Origin: Tubulanus polymorphus
Taxonomy: Eukaryota; Nemertea; Palaeonemertea; Tubulaniformes; Tubulanidae
NCBI RefSeq assembly: GCF_964204645.1
Contig: NC_134035.1
Coordinates: forward strand, 8,990,501 to 9,054,500
Direction of reading: 5' to 3'
DNA: 64,000 nucleotides
A model generated the notes under the pieces. It saw nothing but the letters and a program-made list of their open reading frames with translations, had not been told where the DNA came from and made no database searches. Positions within the stretch are counted from its first letter, which is position 1, and each line of letters starts with the position of its first letter. The translations under genes and the position numbers were made by a program. This document shows, one piece after another, positions 46,301 to 56,392 of this stretch.

Positions 46301-47939
46301 TGCTGCTGCTGCTCAGCTTGGCGATAAATTTCATCGGTTGAAAATGCGTTGCGTTTCTGCGGCTGGTAACTCGACATCGGCGGTGGCTTATTTTGACGAC
46401 TGTCCGATTTCGTAACTATCTCACTCGGTCGTTCGATTTTAGCGGAAACTTTCGGCTCAGAAATACTTTTCTTCGCCGACACGTTTTTCTCGACGGATTT
46501 CCGTGTTTCGCTCGCATCGTTAATCGTTCGTTCTCCCTGCGATGGTTTCGCGCGGCTATCGATCGCGACCTTCCGCGCGTACCGATTCCGTTCAGGTATT
46601 AAATTCGAATTCGTCGTCATGGTCACCGTAGAAATGCCGTCCGAGTACAGCGTCTCGGTCGCGCGGTCGTCGACCGTCGATTCCGGTCGATGAGTCGACA
46701 ATCCTAAATCGTCGCAATCGGTAATTTCGCTGCCGAATTTCGTAAACGACTCGACCGATTCGCGCGCGTCGAAATTCAAATATTTCTTCGTTCGCTCGAA
46801 CGGATCGTATCGGAAAAACTCGTCGACGTTTCTCGACGAATTCTCCGCCGAGCGTCGCGACCCGAGATTTTTAGCGGAAGAAACGTCGCGATTTTTCTCG
46901 ACATCGAATTTGCGCCGCGAATCGGTCGTATTTTCGTGACGTTTAACCAGCGGCGATGGTTTTTCGTGAATATCGTCGACTTTCCCGCGATACAGCACGA
47001 CGTCGTCACGACGCGGACGATCCGTTATCAACTCCGAAGATGACAGTTCATCGTCGCCTTCTTCGGAACTAGAGTTATCATCGTTTTCCACCGATAGGCG
47101 TCGCCTCGAAAACGATTGAAATAGTTTCTCTAAATCGCTGTTTTCCGGTTCGTTTTTCTCAGCGCGAGAAAATTCTCTCACATTTCTATCCTCATTCACA
47201 GCAGATTTTGTAACCCTCACATTTCTATCCTCATTCACATCAGGCTTTGTAACCCTCACATTTCTATCCATATTCACATTCGGCTTTGTAACCCTCACAT
47301 TTCTATCCTCATTCAAGGCGGGTTTCGTTACTTTTGGCTCGGATTCCTCCGATTTGACTTCTTTTCTCGACGATGATTTTTGTCCGACCGCATTTCCGCA
47401 AACTTCCAAATTTCTGCCGACGTTTTCATCTTTCGATTTCGTCGATCCATTCTTCTTAGTAGTTTGTGATTTCGGCGTACGAGGCGTGCGCGGTTTTGAC
47501 TGGTTCGTAGGATTAACTTGAGGACTGAAATCAGATGAAAATACCAGGTTTTCATGTCTGTCAGTTAATAAAACTAGGGGCTGGTTGCGCTCTTAAGTTG
47601 GTTAAAGATAACCGGACGATCAATTCCAACAATGAACTTTCAATTGTCACTATCTACTGGATCTGTGGTTTTATTTCACAATTGGATATTTCCACAAACC
47701 ACAAAGCTTTCCACCAACGATTAGGTAGGCCTAACAAAAACTAATTTTCATAATCTAAGAAGTGAAAATCTTGTGAGAACCGATAATAGTATTTTTAAAA
47801 AAATCTACCTTTTCTTATTAGTTGTTGATAATGCGTTTTGTATTTTTGGTTCGAAGTACGCCAACCTCTTCTGACGAATGTCTTTGATCTGTCGAGTACG
47901 AGGCGTGTCGTCTGGTAATATCTGCGTAGCTCGGTCCAT
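37338..47939 (-). CDS. Large F-box/LRR protein with zinc ribbon
   Basis: Twelve exons (minus): 47809-47939, 46235-47524, 43011-45920, 42835-42927, 42275-42467, 41206-41359, 40362-40677, 39643-39835, 39478-39555, 39031-39158, 38143-38367, 37338-37437. They sum to 5811 nt, exactly 1936 codons plus stop, with every junction in phase. Start ATG 47937-47939 (MDRATQILPDDTPRTRQIKD). Residues about 45-1500 are mostly low-complexity. A zinc ribbon, CPDC-x13-CLDC (residue ~782), interrupts this part. The F-box (about 1545-1590: LCLPEEVLLHILSYLPHQDL, then SQTCSHLHRIANDDWLW) should bind SKP1. About ten cysteine-containing leucine-rich repeats follow (LKHLDISWTNVNDTGLEAV, LTKLNLGQCYKITD, LKHLDIRGCKHVKD, YIDISSTAITHRSLSVIA), ending VNPCLRIGKEFN. 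A substrate adaptor of an SCF ubiquitin ligase is the expected role; the substrate is unknown. I do not recognise a specific vertebrate orthologue. Confidence 0.9.
37661..37790. mobile_element. Palindromic MITE, type 'CAGTTGCTCAAAAGTTAG'
   Basis: The ends are GGGGCCAGTTGCTCAAAAGT and 'acttttgagcatgtggcccc', with a central 'gataactgg' / 'ccactggttaac' pair. The same family is at 47577-47700, 50130-50250 and 63118-63247. It lies in the last intron of the F-box gene. Confidence 0.65.
38651..38855. mobile_element. Perfect hairpin, 92-bp arms
   Basis: The left arm 38651-38742 and right arm 38764-38855 appear exactly complementary over 92 bp, with a 21-nt loop. The outer ends are TAGAAAGAATCCCACAATG and its inverse; the inner end is 'ggatatagtc' with 'tgactatta'. 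Degraded relatives at 8190-8365 and 49640-49850 share the tip and centre. It lies in an intron (38368-39030) of the F-box gene, so it is transcribed as RNA that can fold into a long duplex. Confidence 0.85.
39205..39430 (-). repeat. Dispersed repeat, inverse of 3828-4110
   Basis: It shares 'atttctaggttta', 'gtgattacacaaaatt' and 'ccaggtttt' with 3828-4110 in inverse orientation. It begins 'cagggtggctacttttt', so it may be a distant relative of the GGTGGCC-ended elements. Confidence 0.5.
39895..40090 (-). mobile_element. GGTGGCC-ended element, partial
   Basis: It contains 'ctctgacatg', 'cgattaacacagtcaaatac' and the end 'aagtggccaccctt'. The left terminus is not clear. It lies in an F-box gene intron and runs close to the 39835 acceptor. 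Confidence 0.55.
40750..41070. repeat. Dispersed repeat (partner near 59240-59660)
   Basis: Shared words are 'agtagactcct', 'taaggagttt', 'gtactgtttatctc', 'cctatttctcaaa' and 'attttgctc'. It is non-coding and in an F-box gene intron. The family is not recognised. Confidence 0.45.
42518..42740 (-). mobile_element. CAGGGTGGCCAC-ended MITE (inverted)
   Basis: It begins 'cagggtgaccacttttattt' and ends 'tagccaccct'. The same short word AGAAAT lies just outside both ends, a possible target duplication. It lies in the intron between the 42835-42927 and 42275-42467 exons. Confidence 0.65.
44512..44602 (-). repeat. Coding 15-bp tandem repeat (SAVAA units)
   Basis: In the longest exon of the F-box gene, about six units of five residues read SAVAA or SAVTA. 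This is a replication-slippage style expansion in disordered sequence. Confidence 0.85.
47170..47340 (-). repeat. Coding 39-bp tandem repeat (VTKPxxNEDRNVR units)
   Basis: In exon 2 of the F-box gene. Four units of thirteen residues follow the pattern VTKP-x-x-N-E/M-DRNVR. The sequence is charged and likely disordered. Confidence 0.85.
47577..47700. mobile_element. MITE, type 'CAGTTGCTCAAAAGTTAG' (decayed)
   Basis: It begins 'ggggctggttgcgctcttaa' and continues 'gttggttaaagataacc'. The right half is degraded. It lies in intron 1 of the F-box gene. Confidence 0.5.
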
Positions 47940-49286
47940 TTTCGTTAGTACAGGTCATCTGTTAAACAATAGATACATATCACAAGTCAATTAACAGGGG
48001 CCAGTTGCACAGTCATGGATTAAGTCCAAAAGTGGTCTTAAGTTGTTAGATAGGCCATAGAACTAAGTTAGTCTTACGCCCCCACTTATGACGCAACGCG
48101 AAGGATCGCGTCGCGTCGCAAAGTCGACCTACGCCCGGCTTAAGTTGGTCTTAGACTGGTCTTAAGTCTTAGCCGTGACTGTGCAACCTTCCGCCAAATT
48201 ACAAATTCCCCGAGTTTTCCCTGCTTTTTCCATTTGATTATGCAAAATTTCTAGGTTTAAAATGTTTACTTCTCATGAATCATGTATGAAGAAAAAAATG
48301 CGTGATCATTCGATAACACATCCAAATTCTCTAATTCCCTGAATACCACACAATGTATGGGTTCCCCTGCAAGGTCGCAATGGTTAGGTACTAGACTATC
48401 GAATTCCCAGAGTCTTCTCTGATTTTCTGATTCTGTCATCGCTTCAGTGGTCACCCTGATAAAGCCAGGCATAGAGTCTGGGGTATACTGTATCTAGTCC
48501 TCGTTCCCTAAACAACAAAGTTGTAGGGAACCCGTAAAACAACTGGTATTTTCAGACTACTAGTGTCAAGGACGATGGCGTTGTGAAAACCTATCGAGCA
48601 ACACACCCGTGCGACTGCCAGCAGCAATGCCAGGTTCTTATTGCAATGAGTCTCTTAGTCGCAACCTACTCACTGCATTGCAACTGTCACTGAGAATGCT
48701 GTCACAATTAGTGTCTGTCACTGTCAGTGACACTGACAGTGTCGTCAGAGACTTTGCCGACGATTGTGTCATCACATTTGACACCATCTTTGCGAAAAGA
48801 TACAAACAAATCATTTCGAGGATAAAATAACTGCAGTTGGAGTAAAATTTAGCTGCCCCCTGGATACACAACATAATAAACACAGACTACAAAATCGTGA
48901 AATAAAGAGAGAATTTCTTCGAATCTGACGAAATTTCAAACTCACCAAAACCAGAAACTATTCTCCCGGTTAGGAACGATTCGACTCGGGGTATTCTAAC
49001 ATTTCATTACTCAAACAACGTGACGCTTGAAACGTAAAATGCTTCATTACTCGGCAAACTTCAAAACATTCCATACAACAATCATGGTCGAGTGCAAAAC
49101 CCGGATTCGGACTGTAAAATGGACTCGATGAAATTCAATTCAAATTTATTTCAATGCAAATCCAATATTTTGTTGATAGTACGTTTTGTAAGTTGGCGAG
49201 TATTTACACGATTGCAAGACACAGACACAGACATTTGATGATTAACTGAATAATAAGTTACTGGTAACGTGGCTATAGCAGTTGAC
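47940..49286. other. Divergent intergenic region (F-box gene / METTL15)
   Basis: The two genes point away from each other, so both promoters should lie here. It holds a nested MITE (47997-48190), a repeat at 48187-48460 and unremarkable sequence from 48500. A 'gtgtctgtcactgtcagtga' dyad lies near 48711-48745. No TATA box or other promoter element can be called with confidence. Confidence 0.45.
47997..48190. mobile_element. MITE 'AGTCATGGCTTAAGTC' with an internal insertion
   Basis: It runs from 'caggggccagttgcacagt' to 'ccgtgactgtgcaacc'. Between the halves lies GC-rich sequence (about 48075-48135, 'gcgaaggatcgcgtcgcg') absent from the other copies, so another element seems to have entered it. 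Confidence 0.55.
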
Positions 49287-52023
49287 ATGTCCTTTAAGCG
49301 TTTCCATCTCAGTGATCTAAAATACACATTTCATCAGTTAAAATGTTTATCGAGAAACCTCAACAATCATCATTATTCATCATACCAGTTAGAATTAGCT
49401 CGATTACACAGTCATAGGAGATGTTTACACACGAGTAGTTTTAGGACTTTAGCTGTTGATTTTGATGTGAATGAAACGCAACCCGCTGCAGCTGCAGGGC
49501 CACCGCCGCCGGTCAGCTGCAGCGCACCAGCAGCGGCACAATCCGATCACCTTCACGTTCCGGTTATGGCTGAACAAAGTATTAAACTTCTCGATCCGTC
49601 AGATAACAAGGTGTGTTAAAATTTCATAATGTTAAGTCCGACATGTTTCCTTGAGACCTTTAGGCCCTAAGTGGTCAATTCATCATTTCAACTAGGCCTA
49701 TAGGCCTATCCTAAATATTCATCTTCAGGAATGATGAATAAACTACTTAAGATGACTATTAGAATATAATCAAAACGTCGAATAAAACAGCTAAGGGAAA
49801 CCTTTTCGGCCTTACTATTATTTTTTTGGTTATTATGTGGGATTCTAAAATCGAGTTTTATCAGTGGTTGAAAATTCACGCTTCTTCAAATAATCATTCG
49901 TCAATATTTATTGATCCTCTGTGTTTGGGACTGATGATTCTATTAATTGTATTTCAGTGTTTTATCGATATGACATTCGGTGCTGGTGGACACACGAAGA
50001 GAATACTCGCCCACGCCCCGAAAGCTAAGATATTCGCGTTAGATCGAGATCCGACAGCTGACGGTTTAGCGAAAAAATTACAACAACAATACAGGTAGGT
50101 AGAGTTCGCAAAGCGAGACCCTCTGCGGTCAGTTGCTCAAAAGTTGGTTAACAATAACCATCCGATAAATACTGGGGTATCATAGCAACTTGTAATAGTC
50201 ACTGTCGACTATCAACTGGTTAACTCTAACCGAATTTAAGCAACTGACTCAGCTGAGGATTCTAGACTCATTTTCTCCTGGAGGGAAAATCTGGAAATTC
50301 TGACTCCTTTCTTGATGTTTATGGAAAAATCTGGAAATTCAAAAAAATTTGAAGTTTTGGTATCTTGCTGTTCTTGCTGGTGATGAGTGTCACAAGGAAC
50401 TTCTTTCGAAACAGCCCCCACTGAAGATATCTTATAATCTAATCAGGGATTATATTGTCAAGGATCAGGAAAATATCAGAAAAATTTCAGGGAATTAAGA
50501 AAATTCCGTATAAAATATCGTAGGCCCTAAACTCTTTATATTTGTTAAATATGTCATTTACTCAATTCAAAACTTTAATAGAAACCAAACTGTTCCATAC
50601 TCATTTCAACCTTTTTCCCGACGAGCCGTATTTGAACTGTTTTACATGGAAAACTGCGCTGCTAAACAAATGGCTATATTCATTATTAACATTATTATAA
50701 TTATTTTTATTATTATTATTAATACCATTATTATTATATTTGTAGTAATGTTACACCGGTGCACGGTAAATTCACCGATCTGAAAACGCTTCTCGACGCG
50801 TACGACGTTCGACGCGAATCCGTCGACGGGATTTTATTCGACATCGGCGCCAGTTCGATGCAGTTCGATTCGACCGCGCGAGGATTCGCGATCTCGAGGG
50901 ACGCGCCTCTTGATATGAGGATGGACGGCGTCGCGTCGCCGGAACAGCCGAGCGCCGGCGACGTCGTTAACTACGCCGGCGAGAACGATCTGTTTCAGAT
51001 TTTGAAGATGTACGGAGAGGAGAAACACGCTCGAGATATCGCTAGGGCTATCGTCGAATCGAGACAAGCCTTCGGTAAAATAGCGTCGACTAAACAGTTA
51101 GCGAGTATCGTTGAATTGGTCTATCAAGGGTCAGTTTCATTTTTTCTATTTTTTTCTAAACGTAAATAAACAAAGGGGCTCGTATTAGAGTTATAGGTGC
51201 TTTAAAAATGATAATCTGTTTATCCTGTGTCTATGATATTTATGTATATTATAGACACTGGATTAACTGATGATTGTTTTTACAGCACTATCTCTGATAC
51301 GAGCCCCTGTGCTGGTAAAGGCTGGTTTTCGCGAACGGTTTCCTACTACTTTTTTCCTGTAGCAGATTCCAGCCAGCAATTGCCTGCTGAGAAATTTGCA
51401 ATTGGTTTTTTCTGCAGCCATAATTTCTTGCTCGGGGCCAGTTCGTTTGCAGTTTCTCGTAGAGGCAGAAAAAGCTAGATGGAAACTGCTCATTAAAAGT
51501 AGCCTTAACAATTTAATAAGGGGGCTGGTCATAAGGTACGTGTAGTAGGCAAAACTATCGAGGAAAGTTTAATTTTCGATGAATTTCTTTTTGCAGAAAC
51601 CACAAATTGGATTCACTCGGTCGACACGCTCACGTCGCGACTAAAACGTTCCAAGCGTTGCGGATATTCGTCAATAACGAACTGAACGAGTTGAACAACG
51701 GTTTGATTTTAGCGCACGACTACCTGCGCCCGGGCGGCGTGTGCGTAGTCATCTCGTTTCACTCGCTGGAAGATCGAATCGTCAAGCGACACTTTCACGG
51801 AATCGACATGGACAAACGATTCAACGCGGGAATCGGTGATCACTTACAGAACTCGGCGTTCACGTTCAGTAACGAGACGATGTCCGGATTGATGAAGCGT
51901 AAACGATGGTCTCCGATATCGCGTAAAGTGACGAGCGCCACCGACGACGAAATCGTAGCGAATCCGCGATCGAGGTCGGCGAAACTACGAGCAGCGGTGA
52001 AACTAACGACGATTAATGAATGA
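49287..52023 (+). CDS. METTL15: METTL15, mitochondrial 12S rRNA N4-methylcytidine methyltransferase
   Basis: Four exons (49287-49610, 49958-50094, 50746-51129, 51597-52023) join in phase to 423 residues, close to vertebrate METTL15. It is the mitochondrial member of the RsmH/MraW family, methylating a cytosine of small-subunit rRNA with S-adenosylmethionine. Landmarks are [27 protein letters not shown] (SAM-binding loop), [90 protein letters not shown] and [13 protein letters not shown]. The first 70 or so residues are basic and Ser/His-rich, fitting a mitochondrial presequence, followed by an Ala/Pro linker. The chosen ATG is the first in frame; an upstream GTG is unlikely. AATAAA signals follow at 52041 and 52053, very near the stop. 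Intron 1 holds a foldback element. Confidence 0.96.
49640..49850. mobile_element. Foldback element, relative of the 38.65 kb hairpin
   Basis: It shares 'atgtttccttgag', 'cttcaggaatgatgaat', 'gactattagaatata' and the right tip 'tatgtgggattct' with 8190-8365 and 38651-38855. The arms are eroded. It lies in METTL15 intron 1. Confidence 0.6.
50130..50250. mobile_element. MITE, type 'CAGTTGCTCAAAAGTTAG'
   Basis: It begins 'cagttgctcaaaagttggtt' and ends 'taagcaactgac', with a 'gataaatactggggtatcat' centre. It lies in METTL15 intron 2. Confidence 0.6.
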
Positions 52024-52040
52024 ATATCAATTAGGAAATT

Positions 52041-52058
52041 AATAAATTACGCAATAAA
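52041..52058 (+). terminator. Two AATAAA signals (METTL15)
   Basis: AATAAA occurs at 52041-52046 and 52053-52058, starting 18 nt after the stop codon. The METTL15 3' UTR may therefore be very short. Confidence 0.5.
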
Positions 52059-52387
52059 TTAATATCAATCTTCGGTTTTATTCTGCTCTAGTCATCTGTG
52101 GTGAAAACTGAATAATAGACTATACATTAAAAACGGTAATAATTCTGAAGAATTTTTGGTGCAAATAAATGTGTGACATCATCATAAATTTGTACATGAT
52201 CTTTATAAAAGACCTGCCTTATTGAAGATTAGTTAAACTGACATTTCGAGTAGAATGGTTCTATCCATATTCAGAGATCTGTTTGAAAATCATTTCAAAT
52301 ATATCTGATAATCATTGCGGGTGTTTTATATGCACTACATAGTCTGCAACTGTGCGACCGCTTTGGATCACGCTATATCGCAGAATA

Positions 52388-52502
52388 CAGCATCCAGTTC
52401 CACAGTTCTGAGTTGAGAGTTAACTCTGAGTTAAAATTGGTTCATTTTCAATGAGTTAACTCTGAGTCAAATGTTGACACAACTGTGGAACTGGATCCAG
52501 GA
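52388..52502. mobile_element. Palindromic MITE, type 'CCAGTTCCACAG'
   Basis: The ends are 'catccagttccacagttct' and 'aactgtggaactggatcc', with 'gagttaactc' dyads between. It lies in spacer after METTL15. Confidence 0.65.
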
Positions 52503-52859
52503 TTTGTTGCCTCAGTTGAAGCATCTGCTGCTTTGGACAATGCCGCAATTATTCCCTATTTTCTAGATATAGCTAGATTCGCCTCTGATTGTAGGTTTTT
52601 TGCAGCACAATAATTTAAAAAATCTGTAACCATTTCACAGGACGAGTTGTCAGTATTAGTCAGAGTCAGTTTGAGTTCTCTATCATATAGTCTGTGATAG
52701 TATCGAAGCGGATGAAGCAATATTTGAACGGAATCGTAACGGAATATCACGTTCGTACAGTAACTGTATCTCAGTCTCTCCCAGACTCAACGTTCCGCAT
52801 CCAAAATTCAAAAGACACTGAAAGGACGAAACGGACTAAATGATAACACAGTAGAACCT

Positions 52860-53040
52860 ATCATTGAGAGTAACCTACAATATCAATTTAATCAAAACTG
52901 TTATTGTTTTTTCTGACGTTTCGGGTGGAACCCGTTTTCAGAGTTTTTCAAATAAATTCTGAAAGCGGGTGGAAGGATTACTCGCGAAACTTAAGAAAAA
53001 AACAAAAAGTAACAGTTGTTTAAATTGATATTGTGGGTTT
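52860..53040. mobile_element. Foldback element
   Basis: The arms 'acctacaatatcaattta' and 'taaattgatattgtgggt' are inverted. An inner pair is 'gtttcgggtggaacccg' with 'cgggtggaaggattactcgc', so the centre is imperfect. The right tip again reads 'attgtggg'. Confidence 0.6.
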
Positions 53041-53088
53041 GTCTCAATGATATTCACCAAGACTGGAAATAGTCGTCAACTATTTACG

Positions 53089-53239
53089 ACAGTGGAACCT
53101 TCTTACGACGAACTTCAGGGGACTTGAACAATATGTTTGTTATCACCAGTATGAAGTTATTGAAATTTTTGGTTTGTAAATGATAAATCGCTATATTCAA
53201 GGTTAACAAGGTTAACTTTATGTTACAAGGTTCCACTGT
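53089..53239. mobile_element. Short MITE, ACAGTGGAACCTT termini
   Basis: The termini ACAGTGGAACCTT and AAGGTTCCACTGT are inverted over 13 bp, with an AT-rich interior. This tip is of the Tc1/mariner-like type seen widely in invertebrates; that class assignment is an inference. It lies 64 bp past the stop of the NRIP-like gene. Confidence 0.65.
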
Positions 53240-53302
53240 AATATTAGGGGATATAGCTAATTTCGAGACTAGGAATGACCAGTTTTCCATGATGGGCGGC
53301 AC

Positions 53303-54381
53303 TTATAAGTTAAATGAATTTATGAAGTCTTGAAGAGGATACCGTAGATTGATTTGTACCTTGTATTTTTGAAGAAAGTCCAAGCCGATAGTTATATCTG
53401 GGCCATCGCCTGTAGCGGGAAGACAATAGCACTATACTCCCGAGTTTTATACGATCAGAAATCGTTAAAAATCTAAATAATTACCGATGACTTTCAGATC
53501 AATCTTGTAATCTTTATTAGCCAAAGTTAATTCTACATTTCGTGTGAGGTTTCCTTTACTTGACATGAGCCTAAAAATAGAGGAATTTCATGTGTATTTA
53601 GAAAAAAATTTCTAGATAATTATCGCCACATACATACCCAACTTGCTGAGAGAATTGACTGTTAACAGTTGATATAGGAGATGTTGAATCTAAAAGCGCT
53701 TTCCCAATTTCTTTTTGGCACTGAAATCCACAGAGTAAATAAATGAAACTTTCGTTGCAGGTTTTGCAATCGAAAACTCTTGAGACCACTTAACAAGGTT
53801 TATACTGAATTTATGAAATATCTGATTAATTCTTTATTGAATATCTTCAAGAGCTCAGAAACAAGCCCTTCAGTCGCCACAAACCCGGTTTCTTATACTC
53901 ATGCGTTATTTACTTTGAATCTGATAAATGGAGGCATTGATGATTGTGAATCCGATCGAGTAGTTATCAACGGTTGTTCTGTTTGTAATCGTCGTCTTCT
54001 GCCAGTCGTTGATGTCGTATCATGTTCAATATCCTCTGATTTACTCTATAAAACAGAAAATTCTCTGCACACTATCTCTCTGCACAGATATCCAAAATAT
54101 CGTAAAACAAGAAGGTATTTACTTCATACTAACTGATTCAATAAGACTTCATGTAGTGAAGTTTGTAGCTCTTGTCAAATTATTTCTTAAAAACTTTTCA
54201 ACAGATATTTTCTAAATCCCGTAAGATAAAATGTATCCCTAGTTATACTGAACAAAACATTTCAAACCTGATCATCTTTTTTCGCATGCGAATTCAGGTC
54301 CAAACTGTCGGTACTCGTTTTAGCCCCTGGGTGGCGTCGGTGTTGTCGCCGGGCCGCCTGCTCCAAAATATCTTCACTCAT
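53303..54381 (-). CDS. NRIP2/NRIP3-like retropepsin-fold protein
   Basis: Exons (minus) appear at 54268-54381, 53914-54045, 53638-53788, 53485-53570 and 53303-53409. The first begins MSEDILEQAARRQHRRHP. The third carries YLLCGFQCQKEIGKALLDST followed by SPISTVNSQFSQQVG, and the last carries GDGPDITIGLDFLQKYKVQI. This is the order seen in NRIP3 and DDI1-like aspartyl-protease folds: an LVDTG loop, then an IGLDxL hairpin. Here the active-site triad reads D-S-T instead of D-T-G, so catalysis is doubtful. The junction between exons 2 and 3 does not agree in phase (exon 2 ends on a codon boundary, exon 3 needs one base before it), so an exon is missed, a boundary is wrong, or the gene is damaged. 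A plus-strand open frame over the same region is a shadow. Confidence 0.6.
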
Positions 54382-55392
54382 TTCCGATTATTTATACAGC
54401 GAATTCTTAACTAAATGAATACGAATAGCGGTAATCCTTCCGGTCAAATCCTCCAGAAATTAAATGATGTTCAGAGCTAATTTCAGGAGTCACCTCCGAT
54501 AAGTCAAGAACTAATGAAAAGTTCAAAGATTACGCAACAGTAATCAAGCAATAATTATGAGTTATAGTTTAAATTGAATGCGTCATAAACATCAGTATCA
54601 GTATGAGGAATTACTTCCGTCTGCTAGCGTCATGTAGCTATAGCAACAATGCAGCCTGTATAATGAGCGTTATTGATCGATCGAGATCCCATTGAAAGCT
54701 TACACCGCGCGGCGAAACATCAATTATACACGACATCGATGTATAATTATCCCTCTGAATAAACTGGTTCTTCTGGAATATCCTCAAACAACCCGACAAA
54801 GATACAACGATCGTGATTTCTAAAAATATGCAATTTCATTCTTCATCATCATAGAAAGCGTACAAGAATATAAGTACTATATCACATCATCATTTGGTTA
54901 ATAATACATCACAATCAAACATTTGGCACATCCTACCACTAATCATGATTTATCTTCCTTTTTTATCAAAATACTAACAATATTAAAATCTTTCATACAA
55001 ATAGACCCTGCTTCAATCCGGATCAGTTGATCTAAATTTTGATCCAATTCAGATATCATTTAAGGCAGGGCCGTAATTAGCGAAGGGGGGCAGTTGCCTT
55101 CCAGAAATTTTGGAAAAGTGCCTAACATAGTTTTTGTAAGGGCATATACGAAGAATCTTTATATCGGTTTTTCAAGTTTCTCTCGCCCCCAAAATTTAAA
55201 TACTAGCTACCGCTCTGTGAGGTCCACCTTTAATTTGATTCTCTCAACAAAGACAAGGATTAATTTCATTAGATCTGGATTAAGCATGCAAAACTGGGAC
55301 CAGTTGAACAGTCAAAACTTGAAACCCAATGTCACATTCTAAGACTACTATTATCCGATAGCTGCCCGGCAATCTAACGAATAGAATCCAGG

Positions 55393-55536
55393 ACCCAGTT
55401 GCACAGTCATGACTTAAGTCCAAAAGTGGTCTCAAATCTGAAGACTTGTCTTAAGTTGTTAGATGGGATATAGAACTAAGTTGGTCTTAGACTGGTCTTA
55501 TTAAGTCAAAGCCGCGACTATGCAATTGGCCCCAAA
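55393..55536. mobile_element. Palindromic MITE, type 'AGTCATGGCTTAAGTC'
   Basis: It starts 'cccagttgcacagtcatgac' and ends 'cgcgactatgcaattggcc'. The middle repeats 'cttaagttgttaga' and 'ggtcttagactggtctta'. Confidence 0.65.
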
Positions 55537-55827
55537 GCCTTAAGATTTAAGATTATATTTTTGACTTCAGTCATGATCATGCAACCAGACCCAGTAGTTA
55601 CTTTAGTTCGCAGACAATCAACACGCATCGTATAAAATCAGATGACTATAAAATTTCATTGCTATCTACAAATACTGTACTATTTACAAATTAGAAAACA
55701 GCCCTTACTTATTCAAATAAGGAATCATCAAGAAATTATGATCAGACGGACAAAAACTGATCTCATGTTTTTATTTTGTGGAGAAAATTCCAACACAAAT
55801 ACGACAGGATCAGCTAGGATCTACCCG

Positions 55828-55915
55828 GTTCCACAGTCCGCAGTTCAGGACTCAAAGAGTTAGAATTACAGTAGTTTATTTCCGATGTTTTTATCATTCT
55901 GAGAACTGCGGAACC
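55828..55915. mobile_element. Palindromic MITE, type 'CCAGTTCCACAG' (short)
   Basis: The ends are 'cccggttccacagtccgcag' and 'tgagaactgcggaaccagc'. It is shorter than the other members. Confidence 0.55.
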
Positions 55916-55984
55916 AGCTCTCCCTCAGTAGCGCGAGACACGAAGTTCTGCCTGATAGACTGATTGCACAGGTACTTGCACACT

Positions 55985-56215
55985 TTTAGCCATGATGTCA
56001 TTATTAGCCAATCAGAAATCAAGTACTATTTCAGCCCGAGTTATTCTATCTATAGCTTGCCGTAAAGTATACAATAAGCAACCTGATTGGCACCGCACAT
56101 TTTCATGCGACAGAGCAGTGCAAGTGCCCGCACTTTCAGTCTAATCCAGGCAGGGTTTCGTGTCATGACCGAGTCTAAAGACACCATCATGTTCGAGAAC
56201 CCCTGTCGAGAGAGA
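55985..56215 (+). repeat. tRNA-derived SINE-like copy (diverged)
   Basis: It follows 2270-2530 in order: 'cagcccgagtt', 'acctgattggcacc', 'ttttcatgcg', 'ggcagggtttcgtg', 'atgaccgagtct', then 'atgttcgagaacccctg' in the place of the B box. It is more diverged than the other two copies. Confidence 0.5.
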
Positions 56216-56361
56216 GCGCGTTGAACCAGATGCTGATCTCTGATACTAATCTATACATATACCGGTAAACGTATATCTAGAATGTAACCGGTAGACTGAT
56301 ATTATCAATCTCAGTATTTCACAGACTTAATGAACAAAACCAACTGTTGATTTTATAATGA

Positions 56362-56367
56362 TTTATT
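56362..56367 (-). terminator. AATAAA polyadenylation signal (TM7SF3)
   Basis: AATAAA on the minus strand lies about 520 bp after the TM7SF3 stop and just beyond the 41-bp tandem array. If used, the array is part of the TM7SF3 3' UTR. Confidence 0.4.
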
Positions 56368-56392
56368 CTGAAAGTTTTGACTAATCAGTTTG

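Larger units (their letters stand above)
54382..56361. other. Spacer with repeats, no gene seen
   Basis: It contains two palindromic MITEs (55393-55536, 55828-55915) and a SINE-like copy (55985-56215). The first few hundred bases should include the promoter of the NRIP-like gene, but no element is recognisable. The short open frames have no splice context. Confidence 0.5.

Noticed and set aside
53780-54136. Plus-strand frame of 118 residues
   Set aside because: It lies opposite two probable exons of the NRIP-like gene, has no domain I recognise and no splice or start context.
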